64,000 bases of DNA from SYAC01 sp046048055 (GTDB lineage Bacteria > Planctomycetota > Phycisphaerae > Phycisphaerales > SM1A02). Shown piece after piece: positions 21,365 through 29,072 of this stretch; the stretch's first letter is position 1; each line of letters begins with the position of its first letter. A model generated the notes under the pieces. That model worked only from the letters and a program-made list of their open reading frames with translations, was not told where the DNA came from and ran no database searches. Made by a program: the position numbers and the translations under genes. The stretch covers positions 1-64,000 of the forward strand of contig JBJOGW010000091.1 in the NCBI GenBank assembly GCA_046048055.1, read 5' to 3'.

Positions 21365-21604
21365 ATGCCGCAGGTGGTCATGGAACATGCCGTCTTGGAC
21401 CCGTGCTGCCTGCAAAGCGCTTGGCAACTGCCCTGCTTCGACCGCCTGGTCCTGCAGCTGCGATGGGCCGACCACCTCACGCGACCCGAGACGGCTGCCG
21501 TGCTGGCCTGCGACGCCGCTCGCGTGCTGGCCGCGGAACTCCGCCTGAAGACGTGGCTGCGACAGGCTGCCCGGATCAGCCGAAGTTCACCAGCAGCACG
21601 CTGA
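21365..21604 (+). CDS. Small protein with a sigma-region-4-like helix-turn-helix
   Basis: A 79-residue open frame starting 39 bases after the HD-GYP stop. CAAAAT ends six bases before the ATG, the same geometry as the leaderless genes nearby. The central segment FDRLVLQLRWADHLTRPETA followed by AVLACDAARV resembles the helix-turn-helix of sigma-70 region 4 (vLxLRyxxxLTxxEIAxxL). The last 29 bases overlap the convergent dockerin gene. It could be a small DNA-binding protein or a spurious frame; composition looks coding, but there is no other support. Confidence 0.4.
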   Translation: MPQVVMEHAVLDPCCLQSAWQLPCFDRLVLQLRWADHLTRPETAAVLACDAARVLAAELRLKTWLRQAARISRSSPAAR

Positions 21605-22598
21605 TGTCACCGGCATCCACCATGCCATTGCCATCCAGGTCGCCGGGACAGTCGGAACAGCCGAACTGCACCAGCAGCACGCTGATGTCACCGGCATCCA
21701 CGGCGCCGTTGCAGTCCAGATCGGCGAATCGACACGCGGGCTCACGCTCCAGACGCAGCCGCAGCGACGCCGCCTGCGAGAGGCCCAACTGCACGAACGC
21801 GTTCTCGCGGGCGTAGAACACGGGAAAATCGCCTGCCTGCTGCTGCACGCTGGTCAGGCTGCTCACGCTCAGGAACACGCGTCCCTGACTCAGGCCCTGT
21901 CGCAGCCACGCCTGCACGCCTGGCAGCGCAAGGTCCATGCGGAATCGCATGAGGCTCTCACCAGGCACCCTTTCGCCCGCCGACAGGCCGTCGATCCGGC
22001 CCACCGCCAGGAACGAGGGCTGCCAACCCTCGCGTGGATGGTTGGAGGCATCCACCGGCACGCCCTGCGGATCCAGCACCGCGGCGAACGCGTTGCGCAC
22101 CGATGGGCTCAGGAAGCTGTCGCCAGGCTCCGCGAACGGCGATGTCTCCTGGAACGTTCCGGCTGTCCATCCGTTCCGGAACCCCACGGCACCCAGTTCC
22201 ACCGGCTGGCCCGCGTCGGCGTCCACGGTTCGCCGCGGATCACTCGTCGGCAGGAAGTCCGTCCAGGGATCGGCCGTGGGGTCGTACCGGAACACCAGGT
22301 CGTTCTGCACCTGCAGGGTGACCTCGGCTTCGGCCACGCGCCAGCCGTCCAGGCCGGATCCCGTGGGCACCTGGTCCGCGGTGTCGAAGGCGAGCAGGAT
22401 CTGCCCATCACGGGCATCGAAGAGCGCCGGGTTCTGGACGTCGCTGCCGAACACGCTCAACGCCGTGCGCGTGCCTGGCGTGCCGTTGAAGGGATACATC
22501 CAGCGATCGATCGCGGGGCTCTCCCAGAGCGCGTCGATGGACTGCCCGAAGGCCGCGGCGCACGTCAGGAGCACGATGCAGGGTGCAGGCGATCGCAT
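21576..22598 (-). CDS. Secreted protein with two C-terminal dockerin-like repeats
   Basis: A 340-residue exported protein. Residues 1-19 form a signal peptide (APCIVLLTCAAAFGQ). The body (~20-285) is not recognised; it is rich in Asp, Pro and Gly, as expected of an extracellular beta-structure. The C-terminus carries two calcium-binding repeats, ADLDCNGAVDAGDISVLLVQ and GDLDGNGMVDAGDISVLLVN, separated by a Cys pair. Such paired repeats end many Phycisphaerae exported proteins and may act as a sorting or anchoring module. The ATG at 22596-22598 shares bases with the divergent pseudopilin start; a longer N-terminus is possible. It is transcribed away from the pseudopilin gene. Confidence 0.75.
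   Translation of the reverse strand: MRSPAPCIVLLTCAAAFGQSIDALWESPAIDRWMYPFNGTPGTRTALSVFGSDVQNPALFDARDGQILLAFDTADQVPTGSGLDGWRVAEAEVTLQVQNDLVFRYDPTADPWTDFLPTSDPRRTVDADAGQPVELGAVGFRNGWTAGTFQETSPFAEPGDSFLSPSVRNAFAAVLDPQGVPVDASNHPREGWQPSFLAVGRIDGLSAGERVPGESLMRFRMDLALPGVQAWLRQGLSQGRVFLSVSSLTSVQQQAGDFPVFYARENAFVQLGLSQAASLRLRLEREPACRFADLDCNGAVDAGDISVLLVQFGCSDCPGDLDGNGMVDAGDISVLLVNFG
21589..21701. repeat. Exact 32-bp direct repeat inside the dockerin coding region
   Basis: The bases 21589-21620 and 21670-21701 are identical over 32 positions, 81 bases apart. They encode the VDAGDISVLLV core of the two calcium repeats. Identity at the DNA level, including third positions, suggests a recent duplication or gene conversion within the module. 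Confidence 0.9.
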
Positions 22599-23520
22599 GG
22601 CGAAGGACAACCACCCTATACTCGCGGACTTGGCGATTCCAGCACCAAATCCCCGCATTTCCGCCCGAACGGCCTTCACGGTGGTGGAACTGCTGGTGGT
22701 GGTGGCCGTGGTGGCCCTGCTCACGGCGTTGCTGCTCCCAGCCCTTTCGGGCGTGCGCCAGCGGGCGGCCACCGTGCGCGAACTGGCCTCGCTGCGTGGC
22801 GTGATCACCGCGTGGAACCAGTACGCCACCGATCAGAAGGGGTGGCTCATCCCCGCCTTCTACGGCATGCCGCCGCTCTCGCCCCTGCCTGCGTGGTACC
22901 AGGATGGCGAGCCCATTCCGCCCGAGGTGTTCGGCAATCAGCGGTCCGTGGTGGCCCGGTGGCCGCATCGCCTCAGCCGCTACCTCGATCACAGGTCCGA
23001 TCTGCTCGCGGTCACCAGCGAGACGTGGCAGGTGCGGGAGTGCGCCGGAGGCGATCTCATGAAGGCGCTCTACTTCGAGAGCCTGTACCCGGCCTTCGGC
23101 CTGAATGGCATGTGGGTCGGAGGCGACCAGGAGCGCTACGGATTCATGCCGGGTCAGGTGGGCGGCCGCCCCAATCCATTCTCCAACTTCTACGTGAGCC
23201 GACTCTCGGGCATCCGTCACCCCGACCAGCTCACCGTGTTCGCCAGCAGCCGCACCAACCAGAACGCGTGCGCCACCGGCGGCGTGCGCGAGGGCTACTT
23301 CCGACTGGAGAGCCCGCAGTGGTTGGGACCGCAGTGGGCCGCCTCCTACGACCCTGAACTGGCCACCAGCAGCGGCAACGTGAGCGCCCGCTGGGATGGC
23401 CGGGCCAGCGTGGCCACGGCGGACGCCGCTGTGGAACTGGTTCCGCTGGACGAACTGCGCGACATGCGCCGTTGGGCTGACCAGGCGACAGCCGCCGACT
23501 GGCGATTCACCCCCCGCTAG
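22597..23520 (+). CDS. Type II secretion pseudopilin-like protein (planctomycete prepilin family)
   Basis: A protein of about 307 residues with an N-terminal type IV prepilin signal, RTAFTVVELLVVVAVVALLT, followed by the hydrophobic helix and a large soluble domain ending in WRFTPR. The usual Gly before the cleavage site is Ala here; the +5 Glu is kept. Such proteins are abundant in planctomycetes and are thought to be exported through a type II secretion/type IV pilus-like system. The start is uncertain: ATG at 22597 overlaps the divergent gene's start codon, while TATACT at 22617-22622 sits seven bases before an in-frame TTG at 22630, which would give a shorter, leaderless form. The 3' end overlaps the TolC-like gene by 14 bases. 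Confidence 0.8.
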   Translation: MAKDNHPILADLAIPAPNPRISARTAFTVVELLVVVAVVALLTALLLPALSGVRQRAATVRELASLRGVITAWNQYATDQKGWLIPAFYGMPPLSPLPAWYQDGEPIPPEVFGNQRSVVARWPHRLSRYLDHRSDLLAVTSETWQVRECAGGDLMKALYFESLYPAFGLNGMWVGGDQERYGFMPGQVGGRPNPFSNFYVSRLSGIRHPDQLTVFASSRTNQNACATGGVREGYFRLESPQWLGPQWAASYDPELATSSGNVSARWDGRASVATADAAVELVPLDELRDMRRWADQATAADWRFTPR

Positions 23521-25573
23521 GCGCAGGCTCGGGCCGCGGGGACGCTGGTGGCGCGGACGCGGGCGCCGCCGGTGGCGCGGCAGGCGTCTCGGCGGGAGGC
23601 ACTTGGGGCGATGTCGCAGGGCCCGAAGGCGGCCGGCTCTCCGGAATCGGCGCCGTTCGTGGCGAGGGCGTGACCGGCGGTGCCGGCTTCACACCCAGGT
23701 CCGGTGCCGGCGGCGCACGATCTGGACCCATGGGCTTGTCCGATGGTCGCACACCAAGGCCCACCGATGGCTCCACTGGGGGACCCGTCTGCGGCATGCC
23801 CAGCGCCTTCAGTTGCGCCTCGGTTGCCGGATCCGCGCTCACGCTCAGGGGTTGGTTGCCCTCTTCGCCACCCACGTTCACGCCAAGTCCTCCCAGACCC
23901 GCCACGGCGTCCCGGGCGCTGGGGGCAGGCAGCACCTCGCTCCAGTCGATGCGAGCCTGGCCAAGCTGGGTGCCCGTGGCAAAGGCCAGGTCCACCAGCG
24001 AGATCTGCCAGCTCGCCAGCGCCCGCACCTCACGGCTCTGCGCGTCACCCAGCCGGGTGGCGGCATCCAGCACCTCGATGCTGGTGCGCAGACCCACGTC
24101 AAACTGGCGCTTCTCGGCCTCGTAGGTGCGACCTGCCAGCGCCGTCTCCATGCGGGCCGCCAGGATGCGTCGCCACGCGTTCTCCAGATTGTCCATCGCG
24201 TTGAGCACTTCCTGTCGGATCGAAAGCCGGCGTGCATCGCGGGTGGCCAGTCGCTGCAGGCGCGTCAGGATCGCGCCCTGGATGCGGTTCTTGGCGGCCT
24301 CGTTGCCCAGCTGAATGCTGGCACCGGCGCCCAGCGCGTACTGATCGGCATCCCCCAGCGAACTCCACGCGTTGCCCACGTTGGTGCCGTAGCCGAAGTA
24401 CTGGTAGGTGTAGTCCACCGAGAACAACGGCAAGGCCTGGTTGCGGGCCAGGTCGATGTTGGTGGCGTCGATCGACAGCTGCAGTTCCAGTTCCAGCATC
24501 TCCATCCGGTTGTCGCTGGCCTTGGCGCACATGGTCTCGGGGTCGAACCGCAGCGACACCGGGCTGGGCGGCGTGGTCGCCTCCACATAGGTGCTGCCCT
24601 CGATGGGAAGATTCGGGTCATTCAGGATGCGCTTCAGGTCGCGCTGCCGCAGCCGAACGGCGTTGTCGGCCAGGATGATGTTCTCGATGGTCCGGCCCAC
24701 GCCACTCTCGGCACGGATCACCTCCACCTCGGCCACCTGACCGGCCCGCACCTGCCGACGGGCCAGTTCCAACTGTGCCACCGCCAGCTCGTACTGCTGC
24801 TGACGCACCGTCAATTCCGCCGTGGCGGCGTAGAGGTTCCAGTAGGCGCGGTCCACGTTGGCCAGCACGCGGATCGCCTCGAGCTTGGTGCGGGCATCGG
24901 CGATCTGGCTGTTCAGCTTGGCCACGCGAATGCTGGCCGTGTTGGCCTCGATGCCGGCCCCGCGCAGCAGCGGCTGCGAGATGCTGAACTGCAGTCCGCC
25001 CTGGGCATCCTGCGTGCCAGGCAGCACGCCGTCATTGATCAGGTCCTGGTTGGCCATGAGCGACTCCGCCGCCACGCTCAGGTTGCCGCCCGTCACCAGG
25101 GGCACGTTCACGCCGATCTCGCCGACATCCTGCGCCGCGCCCTCTCCGCCAAGCAGGTTGGTGACGATGTTCTGATCGTTGCGGTCGTAGTTCACGAAGA
25201 CGCTGCTCTCGAACTTGGCCATCTCCACGCCCACGTTGGCCTGCGCGATCGAGGGACTGAACAACTGCACCCGCAGGTCCAGGTTGCGGCGCAGGGCGCT
25301 CGCCCGGCACTCAGCCAGCGACATCGCCAGGCGCGGCGGCGGCGCGGCACCTCCCATGCGGTCCACCGACATGGCGGCGACCGCCTCCTCGACACCTTGT
25401 GGCGTCTCGGTGGTCTCCCGCAGGGGCTCGAAGGTGCCCATCTGGTGCAGCCGTTCGGCCGAGGCACCCGAGGCGGTGAAACTGTCCTTGAACAGTTCCT
25501 CCTGGCACGCCACCACGCCGCAAAGCGTCGCCGCGGAGAGCACCCAACGAACCGGTCGCCACCATCTACTCAT
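23507..25573 (-). CDS. TolC-family outer membrane efflux lipoprotein
   Basis: A 688-residue protein; the family norm is about 450. The N-terminus has a lipoprotein signal ending VVACQEE. Two outer-membrane-efflux repeats follow (MSLAECRASALRRNLDLRVQ, then RIQGAILTRLQRLATRDAR), with the long alpha-helical segments of a TolC barrel-and-tunnel. After ~560 comes a proline/alanine-rich tail of about 110 residues, of unknown role. It is the last gene of an efflux operon: its start overlaps the upstream permease stop by eight bases. Together with the MacA-like adaptor and MacB-like permease/ATPase it would form a tripartite ABC pump or exporter. The cargo is unknown. Confidence 0.9.
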   Translation of the reverse strand: MSRWWRPVRWVLSAATLCGVVACQEELFKDSFTASGASAERLHQMGTFEPLRETTETPQGVEEAVAAMSVDRMGGAAPPPRLAMSLAECRASALRRNLDLRVQLFSPSIAQANVGVEMAKFESSVFVNYDRNDQNIVTNLLGGEGAAQDVGEIGVNVPLVTGGNLSVAAESLMANQDLINDGVLPGTQDAQGGLQFSISQPLLRGAGIEANTASIRVAKLNSQIADARTKLEAIRVLANVDRAYWNLYAATAELTVRQQQYELAVAQLELARRQVRAGQVAEVEVIRAESGVGRTIENIILADNAVRLRQRDLKRILNDPNLPIEGSTYVEATTPPSPVSLRFDPETMCAKASDNRMEMLELELQLSIDATNIDLARNQALPLFSVDYTYQYFGYGTNVGNAWSSLGDADQYALGAGASIQLGNEAAKNRIQGAILTRLQRLATRDARRLSIRQEVLNAMDNLENAWRRILAARMETALAGRTYEAEKRQFDVGLRTSIEVLDAATRLGDAQSREVRALASWQISLVDLAFATGTQLGQARIDWSEVLPAPSARDAVAGLGGLGVNVGGEEGNQPLSVSADPATEAQLKALGMPQTGPPVEPSVGLGVRPSDKPMGPDRAPPAPDLGVKPAPPVTPSPRTAPIPESRPPSGPATSPQVPPAETPAAPPAAPASAPPASPRPEPAPSGG

Positions 25574-26807
25574 GCCGCAGAGCCTCGATCGGATCCAGTC
25601 GCGCGGCCTTGATCGCCGGGAACATGCCGAAGATCACCCCCACGCCCGCGCTGAACACGAAGGCCAGGGCCACGGCCCACGCGGGCACGCTGGCGTTCTC
25701 CAGCCGGGCGCCGGGAATGCTGCTCACGGCCAGAGCAAAGGCCTGCCCGATCAGCACCCCCACCAGGCCACCCGCCAGGCACAGCGTCACGGCCTCCAGC
25801 AGGAACTGCAGCAGGATCGCCGCTGGCGTGGCACCCAGTGCCTTGCGCAGGCCGATCTCGCGCGTGCGCTCGCTCACGCTCACCAGCATGATGTTCATGA
25901 TGCCGATGCCGCCCACCAGCAGGCTGATGCCCACGATGCCGCCCGCCACCGCCGTGATGCCCGACGCGATGCTCTTGAACTGGTCGATGAACTGGTCGAT
26001 GGCCTGCACACGGAACGTGTCCAGGTCGCCGGGACCGATGCCGCGCACCTTGCGCATCACCCGGGTGATGTCCGCCTGGGCGTCCTCCGCCTCCTGCGGG
26101 CTGTTGGCCATGGCCGTGAATCGGATGAAGTAGTCCTGATCCACGAACTTCTCCATCAGCGTGTGGGGCATGAACAGCTCGGCGCTGATGGTGTTGAAGC
26201 CGGTCATGCGCTCGGTGATGGTCTCCACCACTCCCACGATCAGGAACCGCCTCCCCCCGATGATCAGGTGCGTGCCCACAGGGTCCGCCGGAAGCTGCAG
26301 GTCGCGCACCGCCAGGTCGTTCACCAGGCACACCTGCCGGCCGTTGTCGATGTCGGTCTGCGAGAACGGACGTCCCAGGATCACCTGCCGGTTCTCGGTG
26401 GCGTGCCACGCCGGCCAGATGCCGGTCACGCTCACGCCATCCAGCGTCTCCGCATCGCTCTGGACGGTCTGGGAGGTCTCGCTGATCGGCGTGATGCCCT
26501 TGATGGTGGTGCACTGCTCCGCCAGCGCCTGGGCCTCCTCGCGCTTCAGGCGAATCTTCTGCCATGGATAGGTGTTCCGCGGCACGCCCTCCGGCCGGCT
26601 CGGCCAGACATAGATGCGCGCGGCCCCAAAGGTCTCGAACTCGGCCAGCACCTTGGTCTTGAGTCCGGTCAGGGCCGCGATCACCGCCGTGGTGCTTGCC
26701 ACGCCCACGATGATGCCCAATGCCGTCAGCATGCTGCGGAGCTTGTTGGCCCAGATCTGCCGCAACGCCAGCCGCACGTTCTCCAGATAGAAGAGCGGGC
26801 TCAGCAT
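25566..26807 (-). CDS. MacB/FtsX-type ABC transporter permease
   Basis: A 413-residue membrane protein of the MacB-like mechanotransmission class. It has one N-terminal membrane helix (NKLRSMLTALGIIVGVASTT), a periplasmic MacB-PCD-type domain of ~220 residues and three C-terminal helices (SLLVGGIGIMNIMLVSVSER, the QFLLEAVTLCLAGGLVG helix and the last near AGVGVIFGMFPAIKAA). SERTREIGLRKALGA is the conserved FtsX-domain motif. The ATPase is a separate gene just upstream, unlike E. coli MacB where they are fused. Its start overlaps the ATPase stop (TGATG). It probably exports peptides, lipids or antibiotics by driving a periplasmic adaptor and the TolC partner. Confidence 0.92.
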   Translation of the reverse strand: MLSPLFYLENVRLALRQIWANKLRSMLTALGIIVGVASTTAVIAALTGLKTKVLAEFETFGAARIYVWPSRPEGVPRNTYPWQKIRLKREEAQALAEQCTTIKGITPISETSQTVQSDAETLDGVSVTGIWPAWHATENRQVILGRPFSQTDIDNGRQVCLVNDLAVRDLQLPADPVGTHLIIGGRRFLIVGVVETITERMTGFNTISAELFMPHTLMEKFVDQDYFIRFTAMANSPQEAEDAQADITRVMRKVRGIGPGDLDTFRVQAIDQFIDQFKSIASGITAVAGGIVGISLLVGGIGIMNIMLVSVSERTREIGLRKALGATPAAILLQFLLEAVTLCLAGGLVGVLIGQAFALAVSSIPGARLENASVPAWAVALAFVFSAGVGVIFGMFPAIKAARLDPIEALRHE

Positions 26808-27556
26808 CAGGCGGCGCTCCGTCGCTCGCGCACCAGCGGCCCCACGGCCGGATCCTGCTCCGCCGGCAGGTCGCTCAGGACCAGCCCGTCGCGCAGCCGC
26901 ACCACGCGCTGGCAATGCGCCGCCACGTCATTCTCGTGCGTCACCATGACCACGGTCTGCCCGTCGCGGTGCAGTTGTGCGAACAGCTTCAGGATCTCGT
27001 CGGTGGTGGTGGTGTCCAGGTTGCCCGTGGGCTCGTCCGCCATCAGGATGCGCGGGTTGCCCAGGATGGCACGCGCGATGGCCACGCGCTGCTTCTGGCC
27101 ACCACTGATCTGGTTGGGCCGATGGTCCATGCGTTCCTGCAGCCCCACCCGTGCCAGGGCGGCTTCGGCCAGCTTGCGTCGCTGCCGCGCCCAGCCCCAT
27201 CCCTTGCCGCGGGCGTACAGCAGCGGCAACTCCACGTTCTCCAGGGCGGTGAGCCGGGGCAGCAGCTCGAAGCTCTGGAACACGAAGCCGATCTCCTCGT
27301 TGCGCACCCGGGCCAGTTCCGAGGCCCCCAGGTTGCTCACCTCGCGTCCGCCCAGGTGGTACGAGCCCGCCGTGGGCCGATCCAGACAGCCCAGCGTGTT
27401 CATCAGCGTGCTCTTGCCGCTGCCCGAGGCGCCCATGATGGCCACCATCTCGCCAGCCTGCACCAGAAGGTCCACCCCGCGCAGCGCATGGATGGTCTCC
27501 ACGCCCACGCGGTAGACCTTGGTCACGCCACGCACCTCGATGATCGGTTCGGCCAT
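26807..27556 (-). CDS. MacB/LolD-type ABC transporter ATP-binding protein
   Basis: A 249-residue ATPase with Walker A GASGSGKSTLMN, Q-loop FVFQSFELLPRLTALEN, signature ISGGQKQRVAIARA, Walker B ILMADEPTGNLD and switch His in VMVTHEND. These sequences are characteristic of the MacB/LolD subclass. ATG at 27554-27556 is chosen; the open frame runs 43 codons further upstream into the adaptor gene but lacks family similarity. It powers the permease encoded next, whose start overlaps its stop, and the adaptor gene ends 13 bases upstream. There is no obvious ribosome site, consistent with translational coupling in the operon. Confidence 0.95.
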   Translation of the reverse strand: MAEPIIEVRGVTKVYRVGVETIHALRGVDLLVQAGEMVAIMGASGSGKSTLMNTLGCLDRPTAGSYHLGGREVSNLGASELARVRNEEIGFVFQSFELLPRLTALENVELPLLYARGKGWGWARQRRKLAEAALARVGLQERMDHRPNQISGGQKQRVAIARAILGNPRILMADEPTGNLDTTTTDEILKLFAQLHRDGQTVVMVTHENDVAAHCQRVVRLRDGLVLSDLPAEQDPAVGPLVRERRSAA

Positions 27557-27569
27557 CGAAGACGCCCGC

Positions 27570-28907
27570 CTACCGCATTCCTCGACGGCGGCCGCCACCC
27601 ATGCCGGGACCCATGCCGCCTCCCTGACCGCGCGCGTCCTCGGCCGCCCGCCAACGCGAGGCATCCTTGCTGGGGTCCTCCTCACGCACGGGCTCGCCGT
27701 CGATCAGGCGCTCGAGGGTGCGATAGGGCCCCGTCACGATCCGCTCCCCTGGCTTCAGTCCGTCCACCACCAGGGTGTCCGTCAGGTTGCTGGCGCCCGT
27801 GCGCACCGGCGTCAGCACGGCCTTGCCATCCACCACGCAAAACACCACGGGCGTCACGCGCAGGTCCCGCTGCACCAGCGGATCGTCCTTCAGCCGCTCG
27901 GGCAGTTCACTCACTGGACGCTCCACCACGGCCTGGCTGGGCACGGTGACCCCCTCATGGCTGGCAATGTCGATGTCCACGTTGCCCGTGAGGCCGCTGA
28001 AGATCTGCCGCCCATCCAGCTTCAGGTCCACCAGCACCTTGAAGCTGCCGGTGCCGTCACGCTCGAGCGTGCGTTGCAGCGCAATCTCGGTCACCGCGCC
28101 CTCGAAGGGCTCGTTCTTGTAGGCATTCACCCAGATCTTGGCCGGCTGCCCCACCGCCACGCGGGCGATGTCGGTCTCGGAAACCTTGGCGTTCAGGTGC
28201 ATCGAGGTCAGGTCAGCCACGGTCATGATCCGCGTGCCAGCCTGGTTCATGGTGCCCAGCAGGGCCAGCTCGCCCACCTCCGCCTCGAGCGTGGTCACCA
28301 GGCCATCGATGGTGCTCACGCTCATGGTTCGACGCAGCTGCTCCCGGACCTGCTCCGCGGATCCCTCGCTGGCTGCCAGGTTCATCTCCAGCTGGGAGAT
28401 GGTCTTCTCCGCCGCCAGCACCTGACTCTCCACGTCTCGGGCGCGAGCCACCATGTCGTCAAGCTGCTGCTGCGACACGTCGCCGGTCTGCTGCAGCGAC
28501 CGCGTGCGTGCCAGGAGCAACTTGGCGTTTTCCATGGTCTGCCTGGCGCCCTCGATGCGGTTGCGTTCGGCCTCCAATCGGTAGCGGTCCGCGTCACGGC
28601 GGGCTTCGGCGCTGGCCAGGGCCGCCTGCAGGTCGCGGCCGTCCAGCTTCACCAGCACGTCACCCTTCTTCACCCGGTCGCCCTCGCGAAATGGAAGTTC
28701 CAGAATGCGGGCGCTCACCTCCGCACTCACCTCCAACTGCTTCTTGGGCTCCACCACCCCGGGGGCAGAAACACTCTCGACCAGAACACCCTGCTTGACC
28801 TCCTGCCACCGGACTGGCGTCGAGGCATCCTCACCGCCCGGCAGCATGAAGGCGGCGGCAAAGGCCACCGCCACAACCGCCGCTCCGATGATGATGAACT
28901 TGCGCAT
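27570..28907 (-). CDS. MacA/HlyD-type periplasmic adaptor protein
   Basis: A 445-residue membrane-fusion protein, the first gene of the four-gene efflux operon. The N-terminal anchor (residues 2-22) precedes a biotinyl-lipoyl half motif (LELPFREGDRVKKGDVLVKL), a coiled-coil hairpin (~90-205, with VSQQQLDDMVARARDVESQV), the second lipoyl half and beta-barrel (SMHLNAKVSETDIARVAVGQ), and a membrane-proximal domain. The C-terminus is a Gly/Met/Arg-rich tail (GMGPGMGGGRRRGMR), which is unusual for the family. It should bridge the MacB-like permease and the TolC-like channel. The start ATG at 28905-28907 agrees with the hydrophobic anchor; no clear -10 or ribosome site was found. Confidence 0.92.
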   Translation of the reverse strand: MRKFIIIGAAVVAVAFAAAFMLPGGEDASTPVRWQEVKQGVLVESVSAPGVVEPKKQLEVSAEVSARILELPFREGDRVKKGDVLVKLDGRDLQAALASAEARRDADRYRLEAERNRIEGARQTMENAKLLLARTRSLQQTGDVSQQQLDDMVARARDVESQVLAAEKTISQLEMNLAASEGSAEQVREQLRRTMSVSTIDGLVTTLEAEVGELALLGTMNQAGTRIMTVADLTSMHLNAKVSETDIARVAVGQPAKIWVNAYKNEPFEGAVTEIALQRTLERDGTGSFKVLVDLKLDGRQIFSGLTGNVDIDIASHEGVTVPSQAVVERPVSELPERLKDDPLVQRDLRVTPVVFCVVDGKAVLTPVRTGASNLTDTLVVDGLKPGERIVTGPYRTLERLIDGEPVREEDPSKDASRWRAAEDARGQGGGMGPGMGGGRRRGMR

Positions 28908-29009
28908 AGGGGGTAAGGTCCGGGAACCGCCGGATGCGGTCCCCGCAGGTTACCTTGTTTCGCCCCACGGCCGCTTTGGTTGCAGCCCGCCACCACCGTT
29001 GGAAAGGAA

Positions 29010-29038
29010 AGACCCCCCGGCACAAGGCCGGGGGGTCT
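29010..29038 (-). terminator. Intrinsic terminator of the 803-residue dockerin protein gene
   Basis: An 11-bp GC-rich stem (29010-29020 with 29028-29038) with a seven-base loop, followed on the minus strand by the T-rich run TTTCCTTTCC. It lies 35 bases past the stop at 29073 and upstream of the efflux operon, so it separates the two units. Confidence 0.85.
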
Positions 29039-29072
29039 GATGCGTCACGCAAGTGTCAGAGACGCTGCCAGT

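Noticed and set aside
21589..21701. Direct repeats considered as CRISPR
   Set aside because: Only two copies, inside a coding region, and they encode calcium-binding repeats.
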